Positions 61,857 through 64,000 of a stretch of 64,000 bases of DNA are shown piece after piece. The DNA is from Linepithema humile (lineage: Eukaryota; Arthropoda; Insecta; Hymenoptera; Formicidae): assembly GCF_040581485.1 (NCBI RefSeq), contig NC_090134.1:13507501-13571500 (forward strand), read 5' to 3'. The notes below the pieces were generated by a model that worked only from the letters and a program-made list of their open reading frames with translations, was not told the origin of the DNA and searched no databases. Within the stretch, counting starts at the first letter, position 1; each line of letters starts with the position of its first letter. The position numbers and the translations under genes are program-made.

Positions 61857-64000
61857 ATAATTATCATTAATAATTTGAATTAGTAATGCCTCATGTCGAC
61901 TCAATGCCTTATCTTCAACGTTTTCCATTTCCTGCATTTTGGATTTTGAATTACTTAATAATTCATGTTCCTCATCAAATATATCTTCTTCAACATTTTC
62001 ATCCTCTTGCATTTGGAATTCCATATTATTCAATTGCAAAACTAAATCATCGTGTGAATTCGGTATTATTATTCCAGAATATAAAGGATTGTTGTTCTTC
62101 AACCACATCAATGCATCAATTACTTTTGTAACATTTACCATCTCTTCCCAGATAACTTTAGATTTTGTGGGAATACCTCTAACTAAGATATATAATTCAT
62201 GATTAATATTTATCGCATCAGTTTCAGAACATAATTTGTTTAATGTCTCTTGTATTGGAAGTGGTAAATGAAAGGTTCTACCTTTAACTTTTTGTATCAT
62301 TTGTCTTCCAGGTAATTTTTTATTCATAACAGTTCCCATTTTAACAACAGTTTGAAACGCTTTAGCTCTCTGTATAAGAATCTTTTCGAATGTGTTAAGA
62401 GATGATATCACATCCGGCACATGATTTGTACAAAGATTATTCAAGATGCAATATGCAGGCATCGAACCTTCACGAAATTTTCCTTTACAATAAATACATA
62501 TGTACTGCGAATTAATTTGTTGCTTTTTTACATGTTCCATTAAATCTTTCCAAATTGGAGTATCCATTTTTATTCTAAGACTTGTGATCTCAGAAACGTT
62601 TCTTCTATAACAAAGTCTTTCACATGATACACAAGCATGACGCGGTGTATCCATTAAGCGTTTTTTCAATATCTTAAATGCATTCTTATATTTAGAAAAT
62701 ATATCATCCTCATTTGCAATTGCATCGCTTTGCTTACGTTTGTACATATCTGTTATTTCTTGTGCTGCAGTCACAATTTCATTTAATACATCTAAATCAG
62801 CACAATTTAATGCTTTATCTAACTTAAACACTTGTCCACAAACACTTGTGAGTTGATAAATCAAACGTTTAATATTTCTTACTTTTGGAAAGTGAGGCGA
62901 TAGCAATACAACTGGTAAAAGCATCGCTTTACAAAGAGTTAAATTGATGTAACAACTTTGCGCGTGACCCAATTTTAAATCTGAAGTTTTTACTGTACAT
63001 TTATACATATCTTCTACCAATGTAGGTATATTTTTTAAAGCACATGTATCAACAGTTTCAAGAAATTTTTGATAACGTTTAATCAAAGCTGGATTATCAA
63101 TTTTACATAAAGTGGGACAACACGACCATGACTTTTTCGCTCGTGCTGTTGTCAAAGGTAACACATTTATAACTTGACCTTCCATATTCATTGCTAAAGA
63201 TTCTTGTAAAGTTGCTTTACAATACATAGAATCTGCAAAATAATTTTCGGATGAAGCTGTATGTCTAGATACTCCACACAAAGCATTCAATTGTTCATCA
63301 ATTGTATGACATTCAGCAACAAGAGTCAAACATACTTCTGCTTTCTTTTTAAGTCTATATAATATTTTATTCATGTCGTCAATATAATTATTTCTAACAT
63401 TATTACACCAACGTACTATTTTCTCAGCTTCTAATTGTTTTTCGATATTACATTCAATATTTAATTTTTTCGAAATATTTTTAATGAATGTTATCAAAGA
63501 ACCATTTTTTAATTTTATAGAATTTTTGCACCAAACATTTCTATATTTTTTAGTGATGTTATTAGTAACATTGCAATTTTTTATGTTATGTTTATATTTC
63601 AATGTTTCATTCTTTTTTTCTCTTTCTTCTTTCTTTTTCTTATAATATTGTTTGTTATAATTCCATTTACGTTCTAATATTTTTTGTCTACTTTCTTCCT
63701 TTTGCATCAATTTAGAATAACGTATGCGCTCTTGCGTGCATCGCATTGCAAAATTTTTATCATATTGTTGCCGCTTTTTAGCACGATTATCTTCTACATT
63801 TTCTTCATATCTGCGCTTCTTTTTAGCACGATTATCTTCTACATTTTCTTCATATCTGCGCTTCTTTTTAGCACGATTATCTTCTACATTTTTTTCATAT
63901 CTGCGCTTCTTTTTAGCGCGATTATCTTCTAATTTTTTTTTATATGTGCGCTTTTTTTTAACGCGATTATCTTCTAAATTTTCCTTATATTTCTGTATCT
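61857..64000 (-). CDS. Helitron N-terminal part, copy B (Lys/Arg repeat and DUF6570), open to window edge
   Basis: The minus-strand frame is open from the window edge to the insertion. It starts with at least four copies of a 15-residue basic repeat (KKKRRYEENVEDNRA, 45-bp units at about 63770-63990). A basic linker follows (RQKILERKWNYNKQYYKKKK), then a helical region and DUF6570 with CVSCERLCYRR, CIYCKGKF and FEKILIQRAKAFQTVVKM, ending IQIINDN. Copy A has a Ulp1 domain upstream of the corresponding repeat, so copy B probably has one beyond 64000. The repeat's length variation suggests expansion by slippage. Confidence 0.85.

Overview
Organism. The window is insect nuclear DNA: spliced genes with GT-AG introns, A+T-rich intergenic DNA, many microsatellites, and layered hAT, Tc1/mariner, Ty3/gypsy, BEL/Pao and Helitron elements. 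The mix looks like a transposon-dense part of an ant or other hymenopteran genome (inference). I found no bacterial genes, rRNA, tRNA or CRISPR.

Layout. 1-2.3 kb: a seven-exon minus-strand MADF/BESS gene with a single in-frame TAG. 2.3-11.3 kb: a Ty3/gypsy retrotransposon with a truncated 5' LTR and a deleted RT core; a 4.3-kb hAT element sits in its gag with an exact 8-bp target duplication. 11.3-16.2 kb: a ~385-bp satellite, a foldback element, an apparently intact three-exon gene for a 119-aa coiled-coil/RG-rich protein, and two foldback MITEs. 16.3-24.75 kb: Helitron copy A (plus strand). 24.77-30.64 kb: a giant inverted repeat with ~2.5-kb arms built on a DUF4817-type mariner element. 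29.2-37.2 kb: a two-gene DNA transposon (SAMD3-like companion plus Tnp2-like transposase), broken by an LTR-like element and a second GC-rich insertion. 37.5-43.2 kb: a complete, very recent BEL/Pao element with identical LTRs and a 5-bp TSD, but no RT core. 43.3-45.0 kb: a 787-bp palindrome, a satellite piece and a decayed paralog of the coiled-coil/RG gene. 47.6-49.2 kb: two foldback elements. 49.3-52.4 kb: the 5' end of Helitron copy C, cut by a second copy of the LTR-like element. 52.4-55.9 kb: a palindrome interrupted by a Tc1 element. 56.2-64.0 kb: Helitron copy B (minus strand), running off the window edge.

Main result. Read together, the Helitron copies imply one very long polyprotein: a Ulp1/C48 SUMO-protease-like domain, a Lys/Arg-rich 15-residue repeat, DUF6570, an HUH Rep nuclease, a PIF1 helicase, and a C-terminal USP/C19 deubiquitinase-like domain. 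A cysteine-rich minisatellite lies just upstream. In copy B the visible part of this ORF is open apart from one 950-bp insertion flanked by a 13-bp duplication. A SUMO-protease fold and a ubiquitin-protease fold in one rolling-circle transposon protein is the strongest candidate here for an undescribed system.

Almost all coding capacity is transposon-derived. The plausible non-transposon genes are the MADF/BESS gene and the coiled-coil/RG gene, and both could still be transposon cargo.
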